Positions 1 through 8,812 of a DNA stretch of 64,000 nt are shown here, piece by piece (the first letter of the stretch is position 1; each line of letters starts with the position of its first letter). Source of the stretch: an uncultured Bulleidia sp. (GTDB lineage: Bacteria; Bacillota_I; Bacilli_A; Erysipelotrichales; Erysipelotrichaceae); NCBI GenBank assembly GCA_947087645.1, contig CAMUDN010000005.1:35731-99730 (forward strand). Reading direction: 5' to 3'. Below the pieces are notes generated by a model. The model was not told the DNA's origin, ran no database searches, and worked only from the letters and a program-made list of their open reading frames with translations. The position numbers and the translations under genes are program-made.

Positions 1-476
1 AATGAATCAGAATAAAAAACACTTATTTTACCATTTGGATATTGCGCATAAAAACGTTTTACTTTTTCTTGACCATGACAATTTAAACCATAATACTTAC
101 CACTATAACAATCAACCGGACTTGCTAATACATTCTTAATTCCTAATTGTTTAGCAAATTCTTTAATTAAAAATTCCGGTGAAGCAGAAATAATCAAATC
201 ATCTTCTTCTTGCTGATAAAAATGTTTAATATATTTTAAATGACTTTGACAAAAAAGAGATGTTGCTTGAGGCATATTATCAACATAATGAAAAATATAA
301 AATATTTTTTCTTTAAAATATTGTTTCTTAACTAAATGTAAAAGATATGCCAAAGAATACATTAACATTACTGGTAAATAACGACATGTACGATGGTAAT
401 GAAATAATAAATAACAGATAAAATCAAAGCTTGAATCACCATCATAGATAGTCTTATCCCAATCATATACTCTCAT
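1..476 (-). CDS. HAD-superfamily phosphatase, SerB-like (3' end outside window)
   Basis: This is the first 158 codons of a gene that continues past the left window edge. The N-terminus MRVYDWDKTIYDGDSS holds the HAD nucleophile motif DxDxT. A later ISASP segment fits motif II (Ser/Thr), GQEKVKRF supplies a plausible motif III lysine, and VFYSDS at the edge begins motif IV. A cap-like insertion rich in aromatic and basic residues lies between motifs I and II, as in SerB/HAD-IB enzymes. The family hydrolyses small phosphate esters; the substrate cannot be told. The ATG overlaps the TGA of the upstream membrane protein (ATGA), so the two are translationally coupled and probably work together. 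Confidence 0.75.
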   Translation of the reverse strand, partial: MRVYDWDKTIYDGDSSFDFICYLLFHYHRTCRYLPVMLMYSLAYLLHLVKKQYFKEKIFYIFHYVDNMPQATSLFCQSHLKYIKHFYQQEEDDLIISASPEFLIKEFAKQLGIKNVLASPVDCYSGKYYGLNCHGQEKVKRFYAQYPNGKISVFYSDS

Positions 477-1981
477 CTTTGCACCTCTGAACTTGTCGTC
501 AACAATTTGGTATATAATCCACATGGTAAATGTAAATAAGATAAACCATGGCCTAATAAAACAGCAACTACTAAAATTAATTCTAAAAGCCATTGCCCAA
601 TAATTGTCCATTGAAATAATTCATAAATAGCAATAAAAGATAATAAATCAGTAAAAGGATTAAAGATAATCGCAAAACTATTACTTAACGCATTTAAACC
701 GGCTATATTGGAAATCATTCCCATCATCAATGGATTAATAAATATAATTATGGTACACAATAAGATCCTAATCCATTGATCTTCTTTTCTTTTATGTGAT
801 TGCCAAAGAAAAATAAAAACTCCTATCCAACGTAAAATACTGAGTAATATTTCCAGTATATTACTATGCATGAAAAAATAATAATTAATTGGTTTTTGAC
901 TTAAATAACTTAAAAAAGATAAGCCGGAATGATGAAGATGATAAAAATATGTTATCAACATAAAAATAAATGGTAAAAGGATAAAAAAGATAAGAACATA
1001 ATAATCAAGCATAAACTCTTCAACACTGAGCAAATAAGTATAAATTATTTTTTGTTTCCTAATTTTTAAAATAATGATATATAAAACAATAAACAAGATA
1101 AAAAATATTTTATTTTCTTGACCAATTCCCGCAACTAAATAAAAAATTAAAGGCCAAATATATTCCAAAAGATGATAAATAATTTTAATTTCTTTATTTT
1201 TAAATTGAAAAATAACAAAAGATAATAATATTTCACAAGTAATAATCCAAAAAGAATCACTAACAAATAAACCAGCTAAAATAGCTAAAGGAAAAAAAAG
1301 ATTATAAGTTTTAGTAACTGCGTAGTAACGATAAATTTGTAATAAAAAGAAAGCCACAAATAAGAGATACCAATGCTTTGATGTACCCACTTGAATTAAT
1401 TGATCATAACGAAAATGAGACCAAAAAATACCGGCTAAAAGAAGGCAAAAACAAAACCATGGATTACGAATTTTAAAATGATCAACAACATTAAAGGTAA
1501 ATGAACCAATAAACCAAAAAGAAAGAACAATTAAAATTACCGTAAATGAGAGATGAAAAGAAGATAAACTATTTTGTAGTATATTTTGCCAAATAGGAAA
1601 ACCTTGCAAAGCAGATAAATTATTTAAATTTAAATTAAATTCTGTGTAATGATATGTTAAATATAAGCCTAAAATAGTACTTAATATAATAATTATTGAT
1701 TGCCAGCGAAATAATATCTTCATTACTTTACGCCATTGAAAAAAAAGACAAAGTAGTAATAAGATAAAAATAATAAAAAAACTAAGATATGACCAATATG
1801 GTCCTAAATGTAAAACAGTCCCCGTTAAAAATAATAATTCTAAAGCAGCAAATAAAGTAACTATGCCAAGCGGATAAGCATATTCTTTAGCTTGCAATAA
1901 AACAAAAATATGTTGTACCAATGAACCTAATGCTTCTAATAAAACAATAACTAAAAGACTGATCAAAAAACTTAAAAGCAC
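473..1981 (-). CDS. polytopic membrane protein of unknown function
   Basis: A 502-residue, very hydrophobic protein with about a dozen or more predicted membrane helices spread along its length, short loops and no recognisable soluble domain. The start is GTG with a strong AAGGAGG five bases upstream. An overlapping ATG two bases further up is out of frame and hits a stop at once. I do not recognise the family. Large size, even helix spacing and aromatic-rich loops resemble uncharacterised Firmicutes membrane proteins rather than a classical transporter. The 4-base overlap with a HAD phosphatase suggests a shared role, for example in lipid or cell-envelope phosphate chemistry, but that is inference only. 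Confidence 0.7.
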   Translation of the reverse strand: MLLSFLISLLVIVLLEALGSLVQHIFVLLQAKEYAYPLGIVTLFAALELLFLTGTVLHLGPYWSYLSFFIIFILLLLCLFFQWRKVMKILFRWQSIIIILSTILGLYLTYHYTEFNLNLNNLSALQGFPIWQNILQNSLSSFHLSFTVILIVLSFWFIGSFTFNVVDHFKIRNPWFCFCLLLAGIFWSHFRYDQLIQVGTSKHWYLLFVAFFLLQIYRYYAVTKTYNLFFPLAILAGLFVSDSFWIITCEILLSFVIFQFKNKEIKIIYHLLEYIWPLIFYLVAGIGQENKIFFILFIVLYIIILKIRKQKIIYTYLLSVEEFMLDYYVLIFFILLPFIFMLITYFYHLHHSGLSFLSYLSQKPINYYFFMHSNILEILLSILRWIGVFIFLWQSHKRKEDQWIRILLCTIIIFINPLMMGMISNIAGLNALSNSFAIIFNPFTDLLSFIAIYELFQWTIIGQWLLELILVVAVLLGHGLSYLHLPCGLYTKLLTTSSEVQR

Positions 1982-2043
1982 ATTAGCCTCCTTTTTACCT
2001 ACTTATTTTAATGTAGTTTTTTTATTCTGTCCAAAAACATATA

Positions 2044-2073
2044 AAAAAGTTAATGATTTTTCATTAACTTTTT
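2044..2073 (-). terminator. intrinsic terminator of the PTS/aldolase operon
   Basis: A perfect 12-bp stem (AAAAAGTTAATG paired with CATTAACTTTTT) around a 6-base loop. On the minus strand the stem itself ends in a U run. It lies 67 bases past the stop of the SIS-domain gene, so it ends that operon. Confidence 0.8.
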
Positions 2074-2140
2074 AAAAATCTAATATAAATATATTTTTTA
2101 ATGTATTAAAATAAAAAATGATATTTTTATATAATGATAT

Positions 2141-2731
2141 TCATGCTAAATCTTTACCAATACTACCACCTGGATGCCATTTTAAATATGTTTTTTTATC
2201 TAAATTATTAGTTTTTTGTAAAATTAAGCTTAATACTTGTAATAAAATAATCTCACTAATAATCGATAATCTTGGTGGCTTATTTAAATAATCACCTTCA
2301 TTATGTACGCCAGCATATAAATGATAATTAGCTAAATTAGATAATGTTGAATTAGGATTAGAAGTAATCGCAATAATAGTTACATCTAGTGCTTTTAATG
2401 TTTTAATACTATGCAATAATTCAGCTGTTTCGCCACTATTTGAAATAGCTATGACTACATCATGTGGACATGTCTGACCAGCACTACCATGTACTGTTTC
2501 TGTACCATCTAAAAAATATGCTGGTGTTCCTGTTGAAGAGTAAAGAGAAGCCATATATTTAGCCACATAACTTGGTTTACCAATACCTGTAAAATGTAAA
2601 CGATGATTATTTTTAGATGCTTTTAAAATAATATTAGCCACTTCTTCTAATTGCTTTTTATCTACCTGATTCAGAAAAGTATTTATCTCTTCCTTAAATG
2701 TTGCAATATAATTATCAACAATATTAGTCAT
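2141..2731 (-). CDS. SIS-domain sugar-phosphate isomerase, KpsF/GutQ-like
   Basis: A 196-residue single SIS (sugar isomerase) domain. Visible family marks are LHFTGIGKPS near residue 45, STGTPAYF, DVVIAISNSGETAEL around residue 90, and a C-terminal WHPGGSIGKDL resembling the HPxGSLG of KpsF/GutQ arabinose-5-phosphate isomerases. The CBS pair of full-length KpsF is absent. KpsF enzymes interconvert ribulose-5-P and arabinose-5-P; here the neighbouring PTS and two aldolase-family genes suggest it isomerises a phosphosugar made from the imported substrate. It overlaps the KDPG-aldolase-like gene by 8 bases and is the last gene of the operon. The substrate is unknown. Confidence 0.75.
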   Translation of the reverse strand: MTNIVDNYIATFKEEINTFLNQVDKKQLEEVANIILKASKNNHRLHFTGIGKPSYVAKYMASLYSSTGTPAYFLDGTETVHGSAGQTCPHDVVIAISNSGETAELLHSIKTLKALDVTIIAITSNPNSTLSNLANYHLYAGVHNEGDYLNKPPRLSIISEIILLQVLSLILQKTNNLDKKTYLKWHPGGSIGKDLA

Positions 2732-3368
2732 TATTATATTCCTCTCTAAAAGACTTAATTATTTTTCTTATTTGCTTTGCCTTTTCTTTAATTTCTGTAA
2801 TACTACCTTTTGTTAAAAGTGAGCCAAATCCGCATAAGTCTATCCCATTTTCAAGCCATAATTCAAAATTTTCTAAATTAATACCACCCGTAGCTAAAAT
2901 TGGTATATTTGGTAATGGTGTTTTAAAAACCTTAACTAATTTAGGACCATAAAAGTCAGCAATTGGAAAAGCCTTAATAAATGATGCCCCATATTTTAAT
3001 GCTTCAATTGCTTCACTTATACTTGTACAAGCTGGAATATATGGAAGCTGATATAAATTACATTGATATGCAACTGCTTTATTAAAATTAGGTGCAATGA
3101 TAAAATCTGCATTATTTAAAATAGCATGCCGAGCTGTGATTTCATCTAAAACAGTACCTGCACCACATATCAATTTAGAACCGTATTTATCTTTTAAAGA
3201 CTTAATTATTTCACCAGCATTATTGAATGTATAACTAATTTCCATGAATGGAAGATCAGATTCAATACATGCTTCAGCAATATCAAAAATTCTGTTTGCA
3301 TTTTTTTCCCGAATAATTGCTAATGCACCTATTTCATACATTTTCAAAATTAATTTTTCTTTTTTCAT
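2724..3368 (-). CDS. KDPG/KHG aldolase family protein (Eda-like)
   Basis: A 214-residue class I aldolase of the Eda family, which cleaves 2-keto-3-deoxy-6-phosphogluconate or related phosphosugar acids to pyruvate plus an aldehyde. The catalytic Glu is at about 43 (PFMEISYT), the GAGTV loop near 70, and the Schiff-base Lys at about 132 (SFIKAFP). The phosphate-contacting Arg that follows the Glu by four residues in E. coli Eda (EVTLR) is Thr here (EISYT), hinting at an altered substrate. Two ATGs sit in a row (3371 and 3368). The second has the better distance from GGAGG, and the upstream stop overlaps it. The gene overlaps the DHDPS-family gene and the SIS gene. Confidence 0.8.
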   Translation of the reverse strand: MKKEKLILKMYEIGALAIIREKNANRIFDIAEACIESDLPFMEISYTFNNAGEIIKSLKDKYGSKLICGAGTVLDEITARHAILNNADFIIAPNFNKAVAYQCNLYQLPYIPACTSISEAIEALKYGASFIKAFPIADFYGPKLVKVFKTPLPNIPILATGGINLENFELWLENGIDLCGFGSLLTKGSITEIKEKAKQIRKIIKSFREEYNND

Positions 3369-4258
3369 CATTCCTCCAAACGTTTGTAGTAATCAATCAT
3401 TTTTAATAAATCTTGGTCATATTTATCATTATCAAAAAGGGGTTTACGAGCTGGTCCAACTTCACTTATATTAGCTAATTCAATACTTCTTTTTAAAATA
3501 GATGGAACTGTCCCTTTTTTCATTTCTGTTCTTAAAATATCAATTGATAATTGTAAAGTTTTAGCTTTTTCTAACTGTCCTTTATTTAAAGCCTGATCAA
3601 GATTCACTAAAATATCAGTTATTAAATTACTTGTGCCAGCAATAGCACCAATAGCTCCATTTTGATAAGCAAAACTAATCTTTGAATCACTACCAACCCA
3701 AACAAATTTCTTATTCTTTTTAGCAATCGTAATAAAATCAAGTAAACTTTGCTCATTACCAGAACTATCTTTAATACCTATAATATTTTCTATTTTTAGG
3801 CATTGATCAAACACATAATTTGTGATTGCATAGCCTGTATTTTTGGGAATATTATATAAAATAATTGGTATTTTAACGTTGCTAGCTATGATCTTAAAAT
3901 AGTTAATAATTTCATCATCACTAGGCTTAATAAAATATGGTGGTAAGATCGATAAAGCTGAAACACCAATTTTTTCAAATTCTTGCGAAAGTTTTATTGC
4001 TTTTGCTAAAACACACGAACCTGAGCCAGCAAAAACAGGTACTCTCTTATCTACTACTTGCACAACATATTTAACAAATTCTATTTTTTCTTCATCACTG
4101 ATACTTTGAAATTCACCATTACTACCTAAAGCAAAAATTCCTTTAACACCATGTGCTATCAAATGATTAATTAATTTTTTTGTAGCTGGATAATTTATAC
4201 TTTGTATTGCATCACGATTAAATGGCGTAACTATTGGTGTAATAATACCTTTAAACAT
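3368..4258 (-). CDS. DHDPS/N-acetylneuraminate lyase family aldolase
   Basis: A 296-residue TIM-barrel class I aldolase. The GxxGE loop is GSNGEF (45-50), closer to the GSGGEF of KDG aldolases such as YagE than to GTTGE of DapA. The catalytic Tyr is at 135 (LYNIPKNTGY) and the Schiff-base Lys at 163 (GIKDSSG). The family splits pyruvate from 2-keto acids or condenses the reverse. Within a PTS/KDPG-aldolase operon a 2-keto-3-deoxy sugar-acid lyase is more likely than lysine biosynthesis. The start overlaps the regulator stop by one base (TAATG), and the end overlaps the Eda-like gene. Confidence 0.8.
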   Translation of the reverse strand: MFKGIITPIVTPFNRDAIQSINYPATKKLINHLIAHGVKGIFALGSNGEFQSISDEEKIEFVKYVVQVVDKRVPVFAGSGSCVLAKAIKLSQEFEKIGVSALSILPPYFIKPSDDEIINYFKIIASNVKIPIILYNIPKNTGYAITNYVFDQCLKIENIIGIKDSSGNEQSLLDFITIAKKNKKFVWVGSDSKISFAYQNGAIGAIAGTSNLITDILVNLDQALNKGQLEKAKTLQLSIDILRTEMKKGTVPSILKRSIELANISEVGPARKPLFDNDKYDQDLLKMIDYYKRLEE

Positions 4259-6360
4259 TATTCCTCCTTTTTATTTAAGCTATTTTCAATAAATTTAACT
4301 AAATTTGTAGCTTTTTTTTCTTTACTTAGTAAATGCATAAATGCATTTGTATTAATAAGTCTTAACAACTGATTCATAGCTTGTATATGAATCAAATTAT
4401 TTTTAATTGCCAAAAAGAAAATATATTTAATCAATCGTTTATCTTTATTTGAAAATTTAATTGGTTTTGCTAAGGTCAAAATACCAATTGCATTTCTTAA
4501 CACTTCATTTGATGCTTTATTGTGTGGTAAAGCTATTTCATCAGTAATTATAAAATATGAAGGATTCTTCATTTGAATATCTAAAACATCTTTGAGATAT
4601 TTTTTACTAATAAAATTATTTTTAACCATTAAACTGCCAATTTTATTAATTGAACTTAAAGCATCTAAAGAATGATCCTGCAAAATCATAATTTCTGTAT
4701 TAACTAATTCTAAAAAAGATAATGTTTTCTTTGATAATTGTTCTTCTTTATGAGCAACATGATGAATTTTACTAATTATTTCTGTGGCTATTTCTAAAGC
4801 ATTTTTTTGTTTAATCCCATTTTTAATTAAAATATTTACAATACCATCCATATCAGCTGAAACATATGTTGATAATCCTAATATTTTAACAACTTCCTTA
4901 ATTGTATTATGGCGTTCAAAGACATCCATTACTGGCGATATTTTAATAATTGGAATGTTCAAACCATTTAATTGTTTAAACCACTTTGTAGTAAAAATGA
5001 TATCTGATTCATATAGGCTAAGATCTAATTCCGAAAATTTAATAGGATGATAAAAATAAATTTGTGGAAACATACTTTTCAATTCATTATATATAAGTAC
5101 AGATGAGCCAGTACCATTTAGACAAATAATTAAAGCCTTTTTAACTTTTGATAAATCTTTTTGAAGATTAATATATACAGCCGAAAAATGAACTGTTAAA
5201 TAGGCTAATTCATCATCTGAAATATCCGCATTAAACAATTTATTAAAATGCTTCATTGTTTCTTTTACCAAATAATATAAAGAGCCATATTCGTTAATAA
5301 CCCTCTCTCTTAAAGGATTAATAATCGGCAATTGATAAAGTAAACGATAATAAGCAGGTCGAAAATGAGAATAAATATGGCGAAAAACTGATTCTCGATC
5401 ACTAAATTTAATGCCACTTAAAATTTCAAAACGATTTAATATTTTCTGCACCAAATGAGCAATTAATGAACGATCTTTTGTTTCCTCATCATAATTACCA
5501 AAGGAAATACCTAAGATCCAAGAAGCAATATATGCAATATCATTAGATTGTACCTGATCTGATAAATCTAATTTTTGAATCAAAGCTTGCGTAAATTTAT
5601 ATTCTTTAAAATCGCTTATTAAATCTAAAGATGTTTTTAATTGATGATCACACAAATGATCTTTTTTACATGTCACACGAACAGATAAAAAAGCAAAAAG
5701 GTAAATAAATTCACATAGTCTATTTTCAACAAAATTGATATTATACTTTAAAGCTAATTTTTGAATAATTAAATCACATTTAGCATATGATAAAATTTCA
5801 AAATCACGCATAGCAATTTTAAGAATAATATCATTAAAAAAATCAGTGGTTGCTAAAATAATAGTTTTAACCATAACTTTTCTAATATCAATCTCATCAC
5901 CACTTAAGTAATATCCACCTTTGCGAGTATAACTTATTTGAACATGCTCTTTTTTTAATTGCTCATTATATTCGGCTATATCATTAATTGCTGTTGCATG
6001 ACTAATTTTTAAACGTGACATGAAATGTTGTAAAGAAAGATATTCACAATCTAAAAACAACCACAAAAAAATATATATTTTACGCTCTTTTTTATCTAAA
6101 AAATAACAATTAATTTCACTATCAAAAAAATAATTAATTAAAAAATCTCTTGTTTTATTAGTAATAACCAATTTTTTTGTTTCCGTAATAGAAATCAAAT
6201 CAACATTATTAATTTTCAATAAATAATTTATTTTATCTAAACGATAAATTAATTGTCTTCTTGTTGTTTTTGTTATTCTTTCAAGATCAGATAAAACTAC
6301 TGATGATCTTGTCAAAATTTCTTTCAATAAACTTAATACATCTCTCTCCACAATAAACAC
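4258..6360 (-). CDS. PRD-containing transcriptional activator with EIIB- and EIIA-like domains
   Basis: A 700-residue regulator of the MtlR/LicR type. An N-terminal helix-turn-helix pair (about 1-150) is followed by two PTS regulation domains (roughly 170-390), a GatB-type EIIB-like domain with an intact cysteine (ICLNGTGSSV, about 408-416), and a fructose-type EIIA domain at the end with the phospho-His in EIALPHNK near 615. Known relatives activate their PTS operon and are switched by phosphorylation from HPr and from the cognate EIIB. Its position between the transporter and enzyme genes, overlapping the latter by one base, argues it controls this operon. Confidence 0.85.
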   Translation of the reverse strand: MFIVERDVLSLLKEILTRSSVVLSDLERITKTTRRQLIYRLDKINYLLKINNVDLISITETKKLVITNKTRDFLINYFFDSEINCYFLDKKERKIYIFLWLFLDCEYLSLQHFMSRLKISHATAINDIAEYNEQLKKEHVQISYTRKGGYYLSGDEIDIRKVMVKTIILATTDFFNDIILKIAMRDFEILSYAKCDLIIQKLALKYNINFVENRLCEFIYLFAFLSVRVTCKKDHLCDHQLKTSLDLISDFKEYKFTQALIQKLDLSDQVQSNDIAYIASWILGISFGNYDEETKDRSLIAHLVQKILNRFEILSGIKFSDRESVFRHIYSHFRPAYYRLLYQLPIINPLRERVINEYGSLYYLVKETMKHFNKLFNADISDDELAYLTVHFSAVYINLQKDLSKVKKALIICLNGTGSSVLIYNELKSMFPQIYFYHPIKFSELDLSLYESDIIFTTKWFKQLNGLNIPIIKISPVMDVFERHNTIKEVVKILGLSTYVSADMDGIVNILIKNGIKQKNALEIATEIISKIHHVAHKEEQLSKKTLSFLELVNTEIMILQDHSLDALSSINKIGSLMVKNNFISKKYLKDVLDIQMKNPSYFIITDEIALPHNKASNEVLRNAIGILTLAKPIKFSNKDKRLIKYIFFLAIKNNLIHIQAMNQLLRLINTNAFMHLLSKEKKATNLVKFIENSLNKKEE

Positions 6361-6409
6361 TCTCTTTTTTTAAAAAGCAAGGATAACGAAATGACCTTGC
6401 TTTAAACTT

Positions 6410-7705
6410 TTAAAATATACCCTTAATAAATGAAATGATTTTATAGAAAATAGCACCCATCACATTATAGTCAATATTCGGAAATGATGCTTCTGCAATG
6501 CCAAGAGAAGCAAAAGCCGGATATAAAATCAAAGGTAAACAAACTAACAAAATACCAATAATAAATGAGCCAACCAAAGCTCCTTTAAAGCCACCATATG
6601 CATTACCAAATACACCAGATGTACCTCCTGAGAAGAAACAAATACCAGCAGCAGGAATTAAAATAACTGGACTCTTAAAGAAGATCATTAAACCCATACC
6701 TACAAAACCACCTAATAACGAACCAACAAAACCAATTAATACAGCATTAGGAGCAAATGGAAAAACAGCAGGACAATCAACAGCCGGTTTAGAATCAGGA
6801 ATATATTTTTCTGAAATAGCTACAAAGGCAGCTGTTATTTCAGCAATAAATTGTCTTACTCCATAAATAAGAACACTCATCCCAGCAGCAAATTGTAAAC
6901 CTTGTAAGAAAGGCCAAATAAACCAAATATCTTTACCACTCAGTTTTAAAACAGCATCTAATTTATGATTACAAGCACAAGCAATAACAGCAATATAGAA
7001 TAAAATCACCATAAAGACAGCGACGGAAAAAACAAAATCTCTAAATAGTCCAAGGAAACCAGGTAATTTCATATTTTCGACATCTTTTGTCTTATCATTT
7101 TTTCTTGGTGTAAATAACTTACCAATATAACCAGATAATGTATAACCAATTAGATTAAAATGTCCCATTGCTATATCATCACTACCAGTAATCTTTTTCA
7201 TAAATGGTTGAGCAATAGTCGGTAAAGCAGCCCCACAAAAACCTAAAATTAATCCTCCACCAACAATTACTAACCAGCTAGGTAAACCATTCGAAATAAA
7301 GACTAAAGCAAGTACACAAGCAAAATATAAGAAATGTTGTCCCGTTAAGAAAATAGCTTTAAATTTAGTGAACTTAGCAATAATTAAATTAAAAATAAAT
7401 CCCAGTACAAAAACTAATGCTACTTCCGTACCAAATTTGTCTAAAGCTAAGCTTGTGGCTACTTCAACTTGCGTTGTTACTCCTTCAATACCAAATCCTT
7501 TGTTGAATAAACTCGAAAAATTATTAACAACTTTTCCCATGGCTGATGAACCAATATTAAAGATCATAAAACCAACAACTGTTTTTACTGTTCCACTAAT
7601 CACTTCATCTGCTTTTTTCTTTTGTAATAAAAGACCAATTAAAGAAATCAATCCAACTATTAAGGCCGTATTTCTAACCTGTCCTAATAAAGCTTCAATA
7701 AACAT
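6410..7705 (-). CDS. PTS EIIC, ascorbate/galactitol superfamily (UlaA-like)
   Basis: A 431-residue membrane permease with about ten to eleven helices. Segments GTVKTVVGFMIFNIGSS near the start, LPGFLGLFRDFVFSVAV in the middle, and GVRQFIAEITAAF followed by FAPNAVLIGFV match the layout of UlaA (SgaT), the L-ascorbate IIC. It moves the sugar across the membrane while phosphate comes from EIIB. Together with the separate IIB and IIA genes upstream it makes a complete transporter. The associated enzymes are keto-deoxy-acid aldolases rather than ascorbate enzymes (no UlaG, UlaD or UlaE here), so the substrate is probably another sugar or sugar acid. Confidence 0.88.
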   Translation of the reverse strand: MFIEALLGQVRNTALIVGLISLIGLLLQKKKADEVISGTVKTVVGFMIFNIGSSAMGKVVNNFSSLFNKGFGIEGVTTQVEVATSLALDKFGTEVALVFVLGFIFNLIIAKFTKFKAIFLTGQHFLYFACVLALVFISNGLPSWLVIVGGGLILGFCGAALPTIAQPFMKKITGSDDIAMGHFNLIGYTLSGYIGKLFTPRKNDKTKDVENMKLPGFLGLFRDFVFSVAVFMVILFYIAVIACACNHKLDAVLKLSGKDIWFIWPFLQGLQFAAGMSVLIYGVRQFIAEITAAFVAISEKYIPDSKPAVDCPAVFPFAPNAVLIGFVGSLLGGFVGMGLMIFFKSPVILIPAAGICFFSGGTSGVFGNAYGGFKGALVGSFIIGILLVCLPLILYPAFASLGIAEASFPNIDYNVMGAIFYKIISFIKGIF

Positions 7706-7720
7706 AATCTTCTCCTCCCT

Positions 7721-8008
7721 TTACTTTGAAGACATCAATGTTACAAATTCTTTTAACTTCGTATTAATTTCTTCTTTATTGACAATATTACGAATACCAA
7801 TAACTTGAAATTTATATTTATCCCGAAGTTCATCAGCTAGATCTTCCATTGTTACAAGTAAATCACCATTAAAAAATGCCAAAGAATCTAAATTTCCATG
7901 TTCCAATTTAATTGGATAATTATTTTCTTTAATGACTTGTTCTAATTTAATTTTCAAAAGAACACTTGAACCCATACCTGCCCTACAAGCAACTAATCCA
8001 CTAAACAT
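7721..8008 (-). CDS. PTS EIIB, lactose/ascorbate type (UlaB-like)
   Basis: A 95-residue IIB protein. The phosphorylated cysteine sits in VACRAGMGSS (Cys8) with the P-loop-like glycine-serine run that follows it in UlaB/GatB proteins. It takes phosphate from EIIA and passes it to the substrate bound by EIIC. The gene overlaps the IIA reading frame by 16 bases, which implies coupled translation and fixed stoichiometry, and it lies 15 bases before the IIC gene. Confidence 0.88.
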   Translation of the reverse strand: MFSGLVACRAGMGSSVLLKIKLEQVIKENNYPIKLEHGNLDSLAFFNGDLLVTMEDLADELRDKYKFQVIGIRNIVNKEEINTKLKEFVTLMSSK

Positions 8009-8460
8009 TTGTTTTCCTCCTTTCTGATCAAATCCATAATCTCTTTAGAATTATGTGCATTTTGTAATAATTCAATAAATTTTTGATTATCTAATAAAGA
8101 CGATAATTCAGATAATACTTGCAAATGATCACTACTTTTTTTAGCTGCTAAAGTAATCAAAATTTTAACTGGATCGTTAGCTTTACTATTAAAAACTACC
8201 GGTTTATCTAAAACAGTTATACCAATAGCATTACTTATAACTGCATCTGTTTTCGTTTGTGCATGGGGTAAAGCTATATGAGGCATTAATACAAAATAAG
8301 GTCCTGATTGATTTAAATTATCAATAATTTCATTAACATAATTAGATGTTATTTTTTGATCATCTACTAAAGGCTGAGCAGCTAACTGAATAGCTTCAAT
8401 ACTATTTTTTGCTTTAATATTTATTCTTATATAATTTTCTTTTAACCAACTACAAATCAT
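7993..8460 (-). CDS. PTS EIIA, mannitol/fructose type (UlaC-like)
   Basis: A 155-residue PTS_EIIA type-2 domain. The active-site His is in MPHIALPHAQT, and the ITLAAKKSSDHLQVL segment is typical of the fold. It accepts phosphate from HPr and gives it to EIIB. The frame is open to an ATG at 8484, but I prefer the ATG at 8460: it has AGGA six bases upstream, while the upstream ATG has no ribosome site and overlaps a TATAAT hexamer (8483-8488). First gene of the transport operon. Confidence 0.87.
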   Translation of the reverse strand: MICSWLKENYIRINIKAKNSIEAIQLAAQPLVDDQKITSNYVNEIIDNLNQSGPYFVLMPHIALPHAQTKTDAVISNAIGITVLDKPVVFNSKANDPVKILITLAAKKSSDHLQVLSELSSLLDNQKFIELLQNAHNSKEIMDLIRKEENKCLVD

Positions 8461-8530
8461 ATTGTTTCCTACTTCCATCTTCATTATAAAAACTTTTACT
8501 TATAATAAATCATCAATACAGACTAACTTT

Positions 8531-8544
8531 TGTAAGCGTTTAAA
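8531..8544. promoter_or_regulatory. candidate CcpA cre site upstream of the PTS operon
   Basis: TGTAAGCGTTTAAA matches the Bacillus cre consensus TGWAARCGYTWNCW at every position but one. It lies about 40 bases upstream of a possible -10 (TATAAT, minus strand 8488-8483) that precedes the IIA start. CcpA control would give glucose repression of the operon. The 8461-8812 gap otherwise holds only two hairpins and no gene I can support. Confidence 0.55.
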
Positions 8545-8563
8545 ACAAAAACTATACTTAAAA

Positions 8564-8598
8564 AAATAGGAAAAGACCGACATGATCTTTTCCTATTT
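8564..8598 (-). terminator. hairpin between rpsB-tsf and the PTS operon
   Basis: A perfect 13-bp stem (AAATAGGAAAAGA with its complement) around a 9-base loop, followed on the minus strand by three more U. It may be a second, backup terminator for rpsB-tsf, or an attenuator if transcription of the PTS operon starts further upstream than I think. Confidence 0.6.
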
Positions 8599-8754
8599 AT
8601 TAATTATTATATTGGGATAATTTATCTGCATTATGCTAAGGAGAGTAATTATTCATAATCGATACCCTTATCCACAGATACAGAATAAATGAAAGATATA
8701 ATAAAATTATGTTGAAAATTAGTAAAATTATGTGATTTCTTTTTCACTTAAAAA

Positions 8755-8792
8755 AAGAATAGTTTTAACTATTGATAGTTAAAACTATTCTT
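8755..8792 (-). terminator. intrinsic terminator of rpsB-tsf
   Basis: A 16-bp perfect stem beginning AAGAATAGTTTTAACT, six-base loop, with a U run on the minus strand (8756-8751). It begins 20 bases past the tsf stop. Confidence 0.85.
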
Positions 8793-8812
8793 ATGAATGA
8801 TAAGAAATAGAC

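Noticed and set aside
3368..4258. Assignment as dapA (lysine biosynthesis)
   Set aside because: GSNGEF in place of GTTGE and the PTS/aldolase operon context argue for a catabolic keto-acid lyase.
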